Assembly (NCBI GenBank): GCA_035461175.1
Contig: DATHVR010000048.1
Span: 1 to 6,824, forward strand
DNA length: 6,824 nt
Direction: 5' to 3'
DNA from: DATHVR01 sp035461175
Lineage (GTDB): Bacteria; Actinomycetota; Acidimicrobiia; Spongiisociales; ZC4RG35
Below are positions 1 to 5,437 of the stretch, in pieces (the stretch's first letter is position 1; each line of letters opens with the position of its first letter). The position numbers were made by a program, and so were the translations under genes. The notes below the pieces were generated by a model. That model saw nothing but the letters and a program-made list of their open reading frames with translations. It was not told where the DNA came from and made no database searches.

Positions 1-144
1 AAACCTCTGCGGCCCCCACAGTCCGAAGCCCCGACGACTGACGACGGTCCTCGTGAGACGGGGGGGCGGATGGCCCCTCATCAGTCCGATGGGGACCAGC
101 AGCCGTGGGGGTGTGGGGGCAGTACCCCCACAGAGTTGTACAGC
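1..144. other. Left-edge intergenic region, no supported gene
   Basis: No coding region is supported here. One plus-strand frame stays open from the window edge to a stop at 238-240, but it has no family resemblance and runs antisense into the RseB-like gene, so it is probably chance in GC-rich DNA. The only structure I can support is the hairpin at 112-132. The rest shows no tRNA-like or promoter-like pattern that I trust. Confidence 0.5.
112..132 (-). terminator. GC-rich hairpin after the RseB-like gene, candidate terminator
   Basis: TGTGGGGG (112-119) and CCCCCACA (125-132) form a perfect 8-bp stem with a 5-base loop, 12 bases beyond the stop codon of the RseB-like gene. A second GTGGGGG copy at 105-111 could compete for the same 3' arm. 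No T-run follows on the minus strand, so this is not a canonical intrinsic terminator. GC-rich hairpins without a U-tract are often proposed as terminators in actinobacteria. The hairpin is seen directly; its function is inferred from position. Confidence 0.42.
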
Positions 145-1068
145 TCAACCGAAGAGGGACTCCCAGATTCGGCCGAAGAAACCCTGACGGGCGGGGGCGG
201 GGAGGCCGTCGAGCACCGCCTCGAGGAGGTCGGGGGGTAGGTCGCCTACCAGGGCCATGTTGCCTTGTTCGGTGGCCCAGGTGACGGTGACGGCGCCCGC
301 CTGATACTCGCGCCGGTACTCGCCGCCGTTGCTGCGGAACGTGACGGAGTCGTCGACGGCCAGTGAAACGGGACGGCCGGTGATCACGACACCCGCCGAG
401 AAGAAGCCGTCGCTGTAATAGGAGAGAGTGCCGTCATCGAGCTGGTAGGTATCGAGGAGCTGGAATCCCTCCACGTCCTCGGGCAGGAGATCTGGAGCGG
501 TGATCGGTTCAACTGACTCCAGCTCGCCCGCCACTTCGGCCTCGACGGGAAGCTCGACCGGACCGGTCTCGAAGGAGAGGAGACGGCGGTCGCAGTACAG
601 GTCGCCGGCGCCGTCGAACACCCGGGTCCGCACCACCGCACCGGTTTCGGAGTCGACGGTGAGAAGCACCCGCTCGCTGTCGTCGCGGATCAGGCTGACG
701 TCGAGCGCGCCCCGACCGAGAAAGGTGGTTTCGGTCTCCTCCCCCACCGAGTAGATCTCGTCGTCGGCCATCACCGAGCCCTCGACCAGGGTGGCCTCGA
801 CCGTCTCGCCTTCGACGATCGTGCTGGTACCCGGCCCCACGGTGACGATGGGAACCCCAGCCTCGTCGGACGCCCACGCCGTCACGATGCCTTCCGATTG
901 GGCGATCTGGAACACGGACCGACGATCGCCGTCGGGGGTATCGCACGCCACGAGTTGCTCGCCGGCGAACTCACTGGCGGCCGAATCCTCTAGATAGCCG
1001 CCCAGGTCTCCGGCCACGGTCGTACCGGCCAGGAAAACGGACAGAACCAGGGCGACGACCGGGCTCAT
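145..1068 (-). CDS. RseB/MucB-like sigma-factor regulatory protein, extracytoplasmic
   Basis: This 307-residue protein is probably the accessory sensor of the envelope-stress circuit. In the RseB/MucB family such proteins bind the outer part of the anti-sigma factor and control its degradation. Residues 3-20 form a hydrophobic export or anchor segment, although no basic residue precedes it. A LolA-like beta-rich region spans about 35-170. The C-terminal part matches the RseB pattern: LPEDVEGFQLL near 195-205, then YYSDGFFSAGVVI near 217-229. Two cysteines, C42 and C159, could form a disulfide. The end (GFFGRIWESLFG) looks amphipathic. The open frame reaches upstream to 1371, but the ATG at 1068 is preferred because it overlaps the anti-sigma stop as ATGA and leads directly into the hydrophobic segment. 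RseB is best known from proteobacteria, and its partner use here is inferred from the operon. Family call good, function moderate. Confidence 0.75.
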   Translation of the reverse strand: MSPVVALVLSVFLAGTTVAGDLGGYLEDSAASEFAGEQLVACDTPDGDRRSVFQIAQSEGIVTAWASDEAGVPIVTVGPGTSTIVEGETVEATLVEGSVMADDEIYSVGEETETTFLGRGALDVSLIRDDSERVLLTVDSETGAVVRTRVFDGAGDLYCDRRLLSFETGPVELPVEAEVAGELESVEPITAPDLLPEDVEGFQLLDTYQLDDGTLSYYSDGFFSAGVVITGRPVSLAVDDSVTFRSNGGEYRREYQAGAVTVTWATEQGNMALVGDLPPDLLEAVLDGLPAPARQGFFGRIWESLFG

Positions 1069-1460
1069 TCGTTCACCGCCGGGACCACGACCTTCAGCGG
1101 TCCCGCCCCCACCTCGAGTGCGGCCCGGGCACCGACCTGGCGGGATACGTCGTCGAGGTCGAGTGGTTCGGGCCCGGGCGTGAGGGTGGCGACGGCGATA
1201 ACGGCCGCGACGGCGGCTGCCACCGCCCCCACCCATACCCGGCGACCGCCACGGTGGGCATCGTCCGGCGCCGTGACGAGCAAACCGGCGGGCAGGTCGA
1301 CCATCGGCAGGGAGCGCACTGCCGTGCGGGCTTCGTTGATTTCGTCGAGGCGTCGCCGACAGCGCAGGCAATCCTTGAGGTGGGCGACGACGCGGAGCGA
1401 CTCGGCCGGGCTCGTCTCACCGTCGAGATACACGGACAGGAGCTCTTCGAGGTGTGTCAC
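1065..1460 (-). CDS. ZAS-family anti-sigma factor, single-pass membrane protein (RseA/RsrA-like)
   Basis: This 131-residue protein should bind and silence the ECF sigma factor encoded just before it. The cytoplasmic N-terminus carries the zinc-binding anti-sigma signature Hx3CxxC as H27, C31 and C34 (HLKDCLRC). A basic stretch GGRR precedes a transmembrane helix at about 75-94, and a short acidic extracytoplasmic tail (95-131) follows, where a site-1 protease or the RseB-like protein could act. The frame is open upstream to 1589, but that extension is low-complexity sequence overlapping the sigma gene. The GTG at 1460 overlaps the sigma stop codon as GTGA and has AGGAGG copies 4 and 7 bases upstream. 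It ends in an ATGA overlap with the RseB-like gene. ZAS proteins may be redox-responsive (RsrA) or respond to other envelope signals; the sequence does not settle which. The membrane anchor and RseB-like partner favour an envelope signal. Confidence 0.88.
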   Translation of the reverse strand: MTHLEELLSVYLDGETSPAESLRVVAHLKDCLRCRRRLDEINEARTAVRSLPMVDLPAGLLVTAPDDAHRGGRRVWVGAVAAAVAAVIAVATLTPGPEPLDLDDVSRQVGARAALEVGAGPLKVVVPAVNE

Positions 1461-1984
1461 CCCACCTCCTCCTCCGACAGGGCGCTGCGCAGCTGTCTGC
1501 GCCCGCGATGGATGCGGCTGCGAACGGTTCCCACCGGTACCGCCACCGCCGCCGCGATCTCCTCGTAGCTGAGACCGATCACGTCGCACATCACGACCGC
1601 TTCCCGGAACTCGTAGGGGAGCTCGAGCAACGCCGCCTGGATCTCATCACCCAGCCGGACCGAGGCCAGCGCCTCGTCGGCCGCGGGTGACTTGTGGGCG
1701 TCCCACCGGTCGAGGGCTTCGGGTAGGGGTGAAGTCGGACGCCGCTGGCGGCGGCGCATCTCGTCGATGAAGGCGTTATGGGTGATCCGCCACAGCCAGC
1801 CGTCGAACGATCCCGGCTGATAATCGGCCAGGCCCTTGCGCACCCGCAGCAGGACCTCCTGGACGAGGTCGGCGGCATCGTGCGGATCCCCGCACAGCCG
1901 GTACGCGAAGTTGTAGATCTTCCGCCCATGGGTACGCGCCACTTCTTCCCAGGACAGCGGGGTGTCACTCACAGGCTGTCCCAC
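1457..1984 (-). CDS. ECF-type RNA polymerase sigma factor (SigE/RpoE-like)
   Basis: This 175-residue protein has the two-domain plan of ECF sigma factors. Region 2 (about 15-82) contains the core-binding and -10-reading segment with DAADLVQEVLLRV (36-48) and GWLWRITHNAFIDEMRR (62-78). Region 4 (about 115-166) ends in the helix-turn-helix GLSYEEIAAAVAVPVGTVRS (137-156). The length is normal for the class and no extra domain follows. It directs RNA polymerase to stress promoters when released from the anti-sigma factor encoded next. The GTG at 1984 is chosen because a GGAAC-N17-CGTT promoter ends 8 bases before it, suggesting a leaderless transcript. A second in-frame GTG at 1972 would give a protein four residues shorter and cannot be excluded. 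No Shine-Dalgarno is seen for either. The subgroup is uncertain. A comparable sigE-rseA neighbourhood with a tat gene is known in Mycobacterium tuberculosis. Confidence 0.93.
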   Translation of the reverse strand: MGQPVSDTPLSWEEVARTHGRKIYNFAYRLCGDPHDAADLVQEVLLRVRKGLADYQPGSFDGWLWRITHNAFIDEMRRRQRRPTSPLPEALDRWDAHKSPAADEALASVRLGDEIQAALLELPYEFREAVVMCDVIGLSYEEIAAAVAVPVGTVRSRIHRGRRQLRSALSEEEVG

Positions 1985-1992
1985 GGGTCGAC

Positions 1993-2018
1993 AACGACAC
2001 GCACCAACTCATGGTTCC
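1993..2018 (-). promoter_or_regulatory. ECF-type promoter of the sigma operon (autoregulation candidate)
   Basis: On the minus strand GGAAC (2018-2014) is followed after 17 bases by CGTT (1996-1993). This matches the general ECF promoter pattern of a GGAAC-type -35 and a CGTT-type -10. The GTG start of the sigma gene lies 8 bases beyond CGTT, so transcription could begin at or next to the start codon. Among the other GGAAC sites I checked in the window, none has CGTT at the right distance. The motifs are seen; self-recognition by this sigma factor is inferred. Confidence 0.6.
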
Positions 2019-2041
2019 CGAAACGGGAAGAAATTCTTCCC
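2015..2041. repeat. Two overlapping inverted repeats at the sigma-operon promoter
   Basis: TTCCCG (2015-2020), AAA, CGGGAA (2024-2029) is a perfect dyad that overlaps the -35 element. GGGAAGAA (2025-2032), one central A, TTCTTCCC (2034-2041) is a perfect 8-bp-arm dyad that shares its left arm with the first. The result is a run of alternating GGGAA/TTCCC half-sites just upstream of and over the promoter. This suggests an operator for a dimeric regulator. No regulator gene is visible in the window. Confidence 0.45.
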
Positions 2042-2054
2042 CGGCGGGAGGAAT
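2033..2054 (-). terminator. Imperfect hairpin at the 3' end of tatA, candidate terminator
   Basis: Read on the minus strand, ATTCCTCCC and GGGAAGAAT-type arms around a short GC loop can form a stem of about 9 pairs with one C-A mismatch. It begins in the last base of the tatA stop codon. It is followed by TTCTTCCC, which is pyrimidine-rich but not a clean T-run. It would separate tatA from the sigma operon. Because it shares bases with the palindromes at 2015-2041, a purely regulatory role is equally possible. Confidence 0.35.
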
Positions 2055-2254
2055 CAGTCCCGGGTGACGTTGGACTGATCACGCTCGGCGTCGGACTGGT
2101 GATCCTCGGCCGATCCTTCGGCGATTCCCTTGCGGAATTCCTTGGCGGATGCACCGAGCGATCGAGCCAACTCCGGGAGCTTGCGGGCCCCGAAGAGCAG
2201 CAGGACCACCACCAGGATGATCAGCCACTCTCCACCCTGCATGTTCCTCAGCAT
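2054..2254 (-). CDS. Sec-independent protein translocase subunit TatA
   Basis: This 66-residue protein is the pore-forming or membrane-thinning component of the twin-arginine pathway, which exports folded proteins across the cytoplasmic membrane. A single transmembrane helix (about 9-21) runs into the family hinge FGARKLPELARSLG (21-34), with F21-G22 and L26-P27, followed by an amphipathic helix and a short acidic tail. FGxxKLP is typical of TatA rather than the LGPxRLP of TatB. The polar residue before the helix is E9, where many TatA proteins have Gln. The ATG at 2254 has a strong AGGAGG 8 bases upstream; an internal Met5 has no comparable site. The gap to the preceding gene is 59 bases. 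A weak TAGACT at 2276-2281 might be a -10 box but lacks a convincing -35. No tatB or tatC is present in the window. Confidence 0.93.
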   Translation of the reverse strand: MLRNMQGGEWLIILVVVLLLFGARKLPELARSLGASAKEFRKGIAEGSAEDHQSDAERDQSNVTRD

Positions 2255-2262
2255 GGTCGAAA

Positions 2263-2268
2263 CCTCCT
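2263..2268 (-). promoter_or_regulatory. Ribosome binding site of tatA
   Basis: A perfect AGGAGG on the minus strand lies 8 bases before the ATG at 2254. It fixes this start over the internal Met5 and contrasts with the weak or absent sites of several neighbouring genes. Confidence 0.8.
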
Positions 2269-2313
2269 TTGGGTCAGTCTAACGGCGGCACCCGAGCCCG
2301 ACCGGGGGCCGGA

Positions 2314-3258
2314 TCAACTCAACGACATCGAGTCCACCAGCTTCTGCAACCGCTCGCGCGTGACGAACCGCACGCTGGGATTACGGCGCTCGGTCTCATA
2401 GATCGAGAACGGGGCGAACTTCTCCGACACGTACATCCCCCGATCGGCCCCGGACTGGTTGAAGGCGATCACGAACTTGCGGATCGAGTTCTCCTCGATC
2501 TCCGGGTAGTCGCCGGCGGTGTAGGGATCCGACATGATGAAGGTCGTGCTGCCTCCCTTGGAGGCGGTGTAGTGACCCTCGGCGATACCCGGCGAGACCT
2601 GATATCCGAACAGGCTGAGCACCCCGGTGACCAGCTCGGCGGCCGACATGTTCTCCGGGTCCACCCCCTGGGCACGCAGCCCGGTGGAGACCGCCTTAGG
2701 GAGGCGGATCATATCGCCCAACGGCTCGAGTTCGTCGCTGCGGGTGGGAGCCACCGTCTCGGGCACGGCGGTCGGGTCCCCCTCGAACTCCGCCGCCAGC
2801 GGGTCGACGCCGATCGAGTGCAGGTTGAGGATGTCGGTGATTCGACTGGGCGGCGGGAGGACGCCGGGGGTGACGAGCGACATCCGACCCACCTCGCGGG
2901 CGTTGTCCTTGCCGGCCAGGACCACCACCTCGGTGACGTCGTCGATGGGAAGGCTGTGGCGCTTCTCACGGACCACCTCAATTGCCTCGCCGACGAGAAG
3001 GTCGGCGAGAACGTCGTCGCCCTCGTCGGGGAACGGGATCCCGAAGGTGACCCGCGCCTGGTTCTCGTGGACGTGAAAACTCTCCACCGCCGGACGGGGG
3101 CGTACGAAGTCGGGCTCCTCGGCCGCCGGCTCCGGCCGTCCCCGGCGAGCGGCCCGGGGCGATTCCTCGCCGCGCTGTTTCCGGCTGCGCTCGATGTACC
3201 AGTTCGCCGCGAACAGGACCACGGCGAGCACGATGAGGATGATCCCGATGTCTCTCAA
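2314..3258 (-). CDS. Unrecognised membrane-anchored protein with a possible degenerate Mrr-like C-terminal domain
   Basis: I do not firmly recognise this 314-residue protein. Residues 4-22 are one hydrophobic helix followed by a basic, Arg/Glu/Pro-rich linker (23-57), so by the positive-inside rule the bulk should be cytoplasmic. A middle region (about 58-185) has no motif that I know. The C-terminal part (about 205-311) recalls Mrr-type restriction-endonuclease-like folds: a start like FGYQV at 217-221, a strand KFVIAF (261-266), GADRGMYVSEKFAPF (270-284), and VRFVTRERLQKLVDS (296-310). The catalytic Asp and QxK motif of active Mrr enzymes is not seen, so if related it is probably inactive. 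The start is TTG at 3258; it overlaps the CLC stop as TTGA and has GGAG 7 bases upstream. It is likely cotranscribed with the CLC gene. Function unknown. Confidence 0.72.
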   Translation of the reverse strand: MRDIGIILIVLAVVLFAANWYIERSRKQRGEESPRAARRGRPEPAAEEPDFVRPRPAVESFHVHENQARVTFGIPFPDEGDDVLADLLVGEAIEVVREKRHSLPIDDVTEVVVLAGKDNAREVGRMSLVTPGVLPPPSRITDILNLHSIGVDPLAAEFEGDPTAVPETVAPTRSDELEPLGDMIRLPKAVSTGLRAQGVDPENMSAAELVTGVLSLFGYQVSPGIAEGHYTASKGGSTTFIMSDPYTAGDYPEIEENSIRKFVIAFNQSGADRGMYVSEKFAPFSIYETERRNPSVRFVTRERLQKLVDSMSLS

Positions 3259-5393
3259 GTCATATCTCCAGAATCGGTGGAGGTCCCGATTCTAGGGTCA
3301 GGCGGCTCCTCGAACTCCAACTCGATCTCGGCGGTGGGCTCGTCGGCGCCGGCGTTGAGACGCTCGATCATGATCTGGCGGGAGGCGTCGCTGCCGAAGG
3401 CGGTCACCAGGTCGCCCGCCCGGAGGATGGTCGAGCCGACCGGCACCATCACATCCCGTTCCCGGCGCACCGACACCAGCGTCGAGCCTTCCGCCCATGC
3501 CACGTCCTTGACCGCAAAGCCGTCGGCGATCGATCCGGGTGGGATCCGGAACTCGTAGTAACCGGCCCCGGGGTGGGTGCGCTGGTCGAGGCGGGCCCGG
3601 GTGAGCTGGTGATCGGTGCGGGAGCCGAGCGCCTCGTGATAGGCCCGCACTGCATCCTCGCGGCGGAACATGCCGACCAGTCGGTCGGGCTCATTCTCGG
3701 CGACGACCGGCAGGCGCCCCACTCCCAATGCCGCCATCCGCTCCATGGCCTGGGAAACCCGGGTGCCGGGCGTGACCGTCACCGGCCGGCGTGTCATCAC
3801 CGAAGCCACAGACGACAGCTCCGGCTTGGCAACGGGGGCCATGTCGGTGGTGGTCACGACCCCTACCAGCCGTCCGCCCCCGTCGACCACCGGCGCCCCA
3901 TGAGAACGGTGACGGTCCAGATCCAACCGCACTTCGTCCAGCGGAGACTCGGGTCGGGCCACCACCTTGGGAGCGGACATCACCTCGCCGACCGTGACGG
4001 TGTCGAGCAGGTCGACCTCGCCCGCCCACGTCGAGGAGATACCCCGGCGACGCAGCGGCATCGTGTACACGCTCTCACGATGGAACAGGTCGGCGAGGAA
4101 GGTGGCCAGGATGGCGGTGAGCATGAGTGGAAGGATGAGCCCGTACTCGCGCGTGCCTGTGATCTCGAACACCAACAGGATGGCGGTCAACGGCGCCCGG
4201 CCCATGGCTGCGAACATGGCCGCCATCCCCACCACGGCGAACGATCCCGTGCTGAGGGCCGAGACTCCCCACACCGGTGCCACCACCTTGGCAAAGGCAG
4301 TCCCCAGCATCGCCCCGATGAAGAGGGAGGGCATGAAGGCGCCCGCCGACGCTCCGGAGGCGAGTGTGAAGCTGGTGGCGAGAATCTTCCCCACCGCCAC
4401 CAGACCCAGTACCCACCACACTTCGGCGAGTCCCGCCGGGGTGGCGAGGGCGCCGGTGGCCGACTCAAGCAGGTGGTTGGTCACCTCCTGGCCGGTGCCG
4501 AAGATGCGGGCGCTATCGGTGCCGAGCAAGAGCGGTTCGGCGGCGATGATGGCCGCCGTCACCAGACCCAGGCTCAGGGGCCGCCACCACGAGCGGACCA
4601 GATTCCGGGAGTGGACCCATGTCTCGAGCCGGTCGAGGACGTTGAGGAACAGGACCGCCGCCGCCACGATGACGATCGCCAGTGCGGCGTAGAGCAGCAA
4701 CTCCCGGTAGTCGCCCATCCGGTAGGAGGCGGCGTTGAGGGCCAGCTCCTCGCCCACCAGTGTCCGGCTGGTGATGGCCGCTGCCACCGAGGCGACGACG
4801 ATCGACGACATGTGACGGACGGCGAAGCTGGACAGGATCACCTCGAGGGCAAACAGCATCCCGGCGATGGGAGCGTTGAAGGCGGCTCCGATCCCGGCTC
4901 CCGCCCCGGCCGCCACCAGCGAACGCACCTGGTCCTCCCCGAGGTGGAAGGCGCGGGCCATCTTGGACCCGAGCGAGGCACCGATGAGGACGATCGGCCC
5001 CTCCCGGCCCCCCGATCCGCCCGCTCCGAGGGTGATTCCGGTGGCGAGGATCTTGAGAGGAGCCACCCGTCCCCGGATCAGCCCTCCCCTCACCAACAAC
5101 GAGGCGGAGGCCTCGGGCACACCGTCGCCTGCCACCTCGGGGGCGAGGTAGGTGGCGATCACCCACGCCGCCATGAGACCCAGCGGCACCAGGATCAGGA
5201 TCCACCACACACTCAGGTCGAGGACGTCGCCGACGAGCCATTCCACCAGGTAGACGAACTCGACCAGGGCCCAGGCGCCGATGCCCACCGCCACCCCGGT
5301 GAAAGCCGACAGGAGCAGGAACCGGCCGCCGGAGCGGTCCGCCAGGCTCATCATCGAGGGAATGCGGCGCCAGCCACGTGCGGTCACGGTCAC
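3255..5393 (-). CDS. CLC-family chloride channel/transporter with CBS pair and RCK_C-like domain
   Basis: This protein of about 712 residues moves chloride (or a similar anion) across the cytoplasmic membrane. In the 712-residue numbering, the CLC core (about 20-445) has the three filter signatures GDGVP (89-93), GGREGP with gating glutamate E131, and GAFMP (351-355), plus the conserved pore tyrosine Y443. The internal proton glutamate of CLC antiporters aligns with V185, after E184. The filter serine of GSGIP is replaced by Asp90. Two CBS domains follow (about 472-522 and 531-586), which typically bind adenine nucleotides, then an RCK_C/TrkA-C-like domain (about 611-676) and an acidic tail. 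The start is uncertain. GTG at 5393 is preferred because TACCCT sits exactly 6 bases before it, as in leaderless actinobacterial genes. TTG at 5411 gives 718 residues and ATG at 5354 gives 699. Family certain; channel versus antiporter inferred. Confidence 0.93.
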   Translation of the reverse strand: MTVTARGWRRIPSMMSLADRSGGRFLLLSAFTGVAVGIGAWALVEFVYLVEWLVGDVLDLSVWWILILVPLGLMAAWVIATYLAPEVAGDGVPEASASLLVRGGLIRGRVAPLKILATGITLGAGGSGGREGPIVLIGASLGSKMARAFHLGEDQVRSLVAAGAGAGIGAAFNAPIAGMLFALEVILSSFAVRHMSSIVVASVAAAITSRTLVGEELALNAASYRMGDYRELLLYAALAIVIVAAAVLFLNVLDRLETWVHSRNLVRSWWRPLSLGLVTAAIIAAEPLLLGTDSARIFGTGQEVTNHLLESATGALATPAGLAEVWWVLGLVAVGKILATSFTLASGASAGAFMPSLFIGAMLGTAFAKVVAPVWGVSALSTGSFAVVGMAAMFAAMGRAPLTAILLVFEITGTREYGLILPLMLTAILATFLADLFHRESVYTMPLRRRGISSTWAGEVDLLDTVTVGEVMSAPKVVARPESPLDEVRLDLDRHRSHGAPVVDGGGRLVGVVTTTDMAPVAKPELSSVASVMTRRPVTVTPGTRVSQAMERMAALGVGRLPVVAENEPDRLVGMFRREDAVRAYHEALGSRTDHQLTRARLDQRTHPGAGYYEFRIPPGSIADGFAVKDVAWAEGSTLVSVRRERDVMVPVGSTILRAGDLVTAFGSDASRQIMIERLNAGADEPTAEIELEFEEPPDPRIGTSTDSGDMT
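3266..3269 (-). promoter_or_regulatory. Ribosome binding site supporting a TTG start
   Basis: GGAG on the minus strand lies 7 bases before the TTG at 3258. It decides this unusual start together with the TTGA overlap with the upstream stop codon. The out-of-frame ATG at 3263 leads to a stop two codons later and belongs to the CLC frame. Confidence 0.6.
3270..3293 (-). repeat. Perfect 8-bp stem-loop at the end of the CLC gene, abutting the next ribosome site
   Basis: AGAATCGG (3270-3277) and CCGATTCT (3286-3293) are perfect inverted repeats around an 8-base loop, inside the last CLC codons. On the minus strand the loop reads GACCTCCA. Its CTCCA is complementary to the TGGAG that overlaps the ribosome site of the downstream gene. 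The hairpin could gate translation of that gene until ribosomes finish the CLC gene. Structure seen, role inferred. Confidence 0.45.
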
Positions 5394-5399
5394 GGCGTC

Positions 5400-5405
5400 A
5401 GGGTA
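5400..5405 (-). promoter_or_regulatory. Candidate -10 box for a leaderless CLC transcript
   Basis: TACCCT on the minus strand fits TANNNT and is separated by 6 bases from a GTG at 5393, the arrangement of actinobacterial leaderless promoters. No clear -35 is seen. If the TTG at 5411 were the true start, this box would lie inside the coding region. Confidence 0.35.
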
Positions 5406-5425
5406 TCCCAACCGCCCCGGGGTGA

Positions 5426-5431
5426 TAGGTT
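5426..5431 (+). promoter_or_regulatory. Candidate -10 box for a leaderless nitrobindin transcript
   Basis: TAGGTT fits TANNNT and lies 6 bases before the ATG at 5438. Its TAG is also an in-frame stop, which rules out a start further upstream. No Shine-Dalgarno precedes the ATG, so a leaderless message is the simplest reading. The -35 zone would overlap the opposing -10 box at 5400-5405. Confidence 0.45.
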
Positions 5432-5437
5432 GCCCGG

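Noticed and set aside
30..95. CTGATGAG on the minus strand followed by a GGGG/CCCC stem, resembling a hammerhead ribozyme core
   Set aside because: The required GAAA after stem II is absent, and no matching stems I and III are visible.
1..240. Plus-strand frame open from the window edge to a stop at 238-240
   Set aside because: It covers the hairpin at 112-132 and runs antisense into the RseB-like gene; no family resemblance, and low-complexity composition.
1069..1371. Upstream extension of the RseB-like frame by 101 codons
   Set aside because: It overlaps the anti-sigma gene almost fully, is Arg/Gly/Pro low-complexity, and would bury the hydrophobic export segment; the ATGA overlap supports the ATG at 1068.
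1510..1533. GGGAACC inside the sigma gene as an internal ECF promoter for the anti-sigma factor
   Set aside because: No CGTT-like -10 follows at a suitable distance.
1461..1589. Upstream extension of the anti-sigma frame by 43 codons
   Set aside because: It is Gly/Arg-rich sequence inside the sigma gene; GTG 1460 has AGGAGG copies and a GTGA overlap.
2269..3558. A 429-codon plus-strand open frame antisense to the membrane-anchored protein and the CLC end
   Set aside because: It spans the boundary of two real minus-strand genes, has no recognisable domain, and shows the expected shadow composition.
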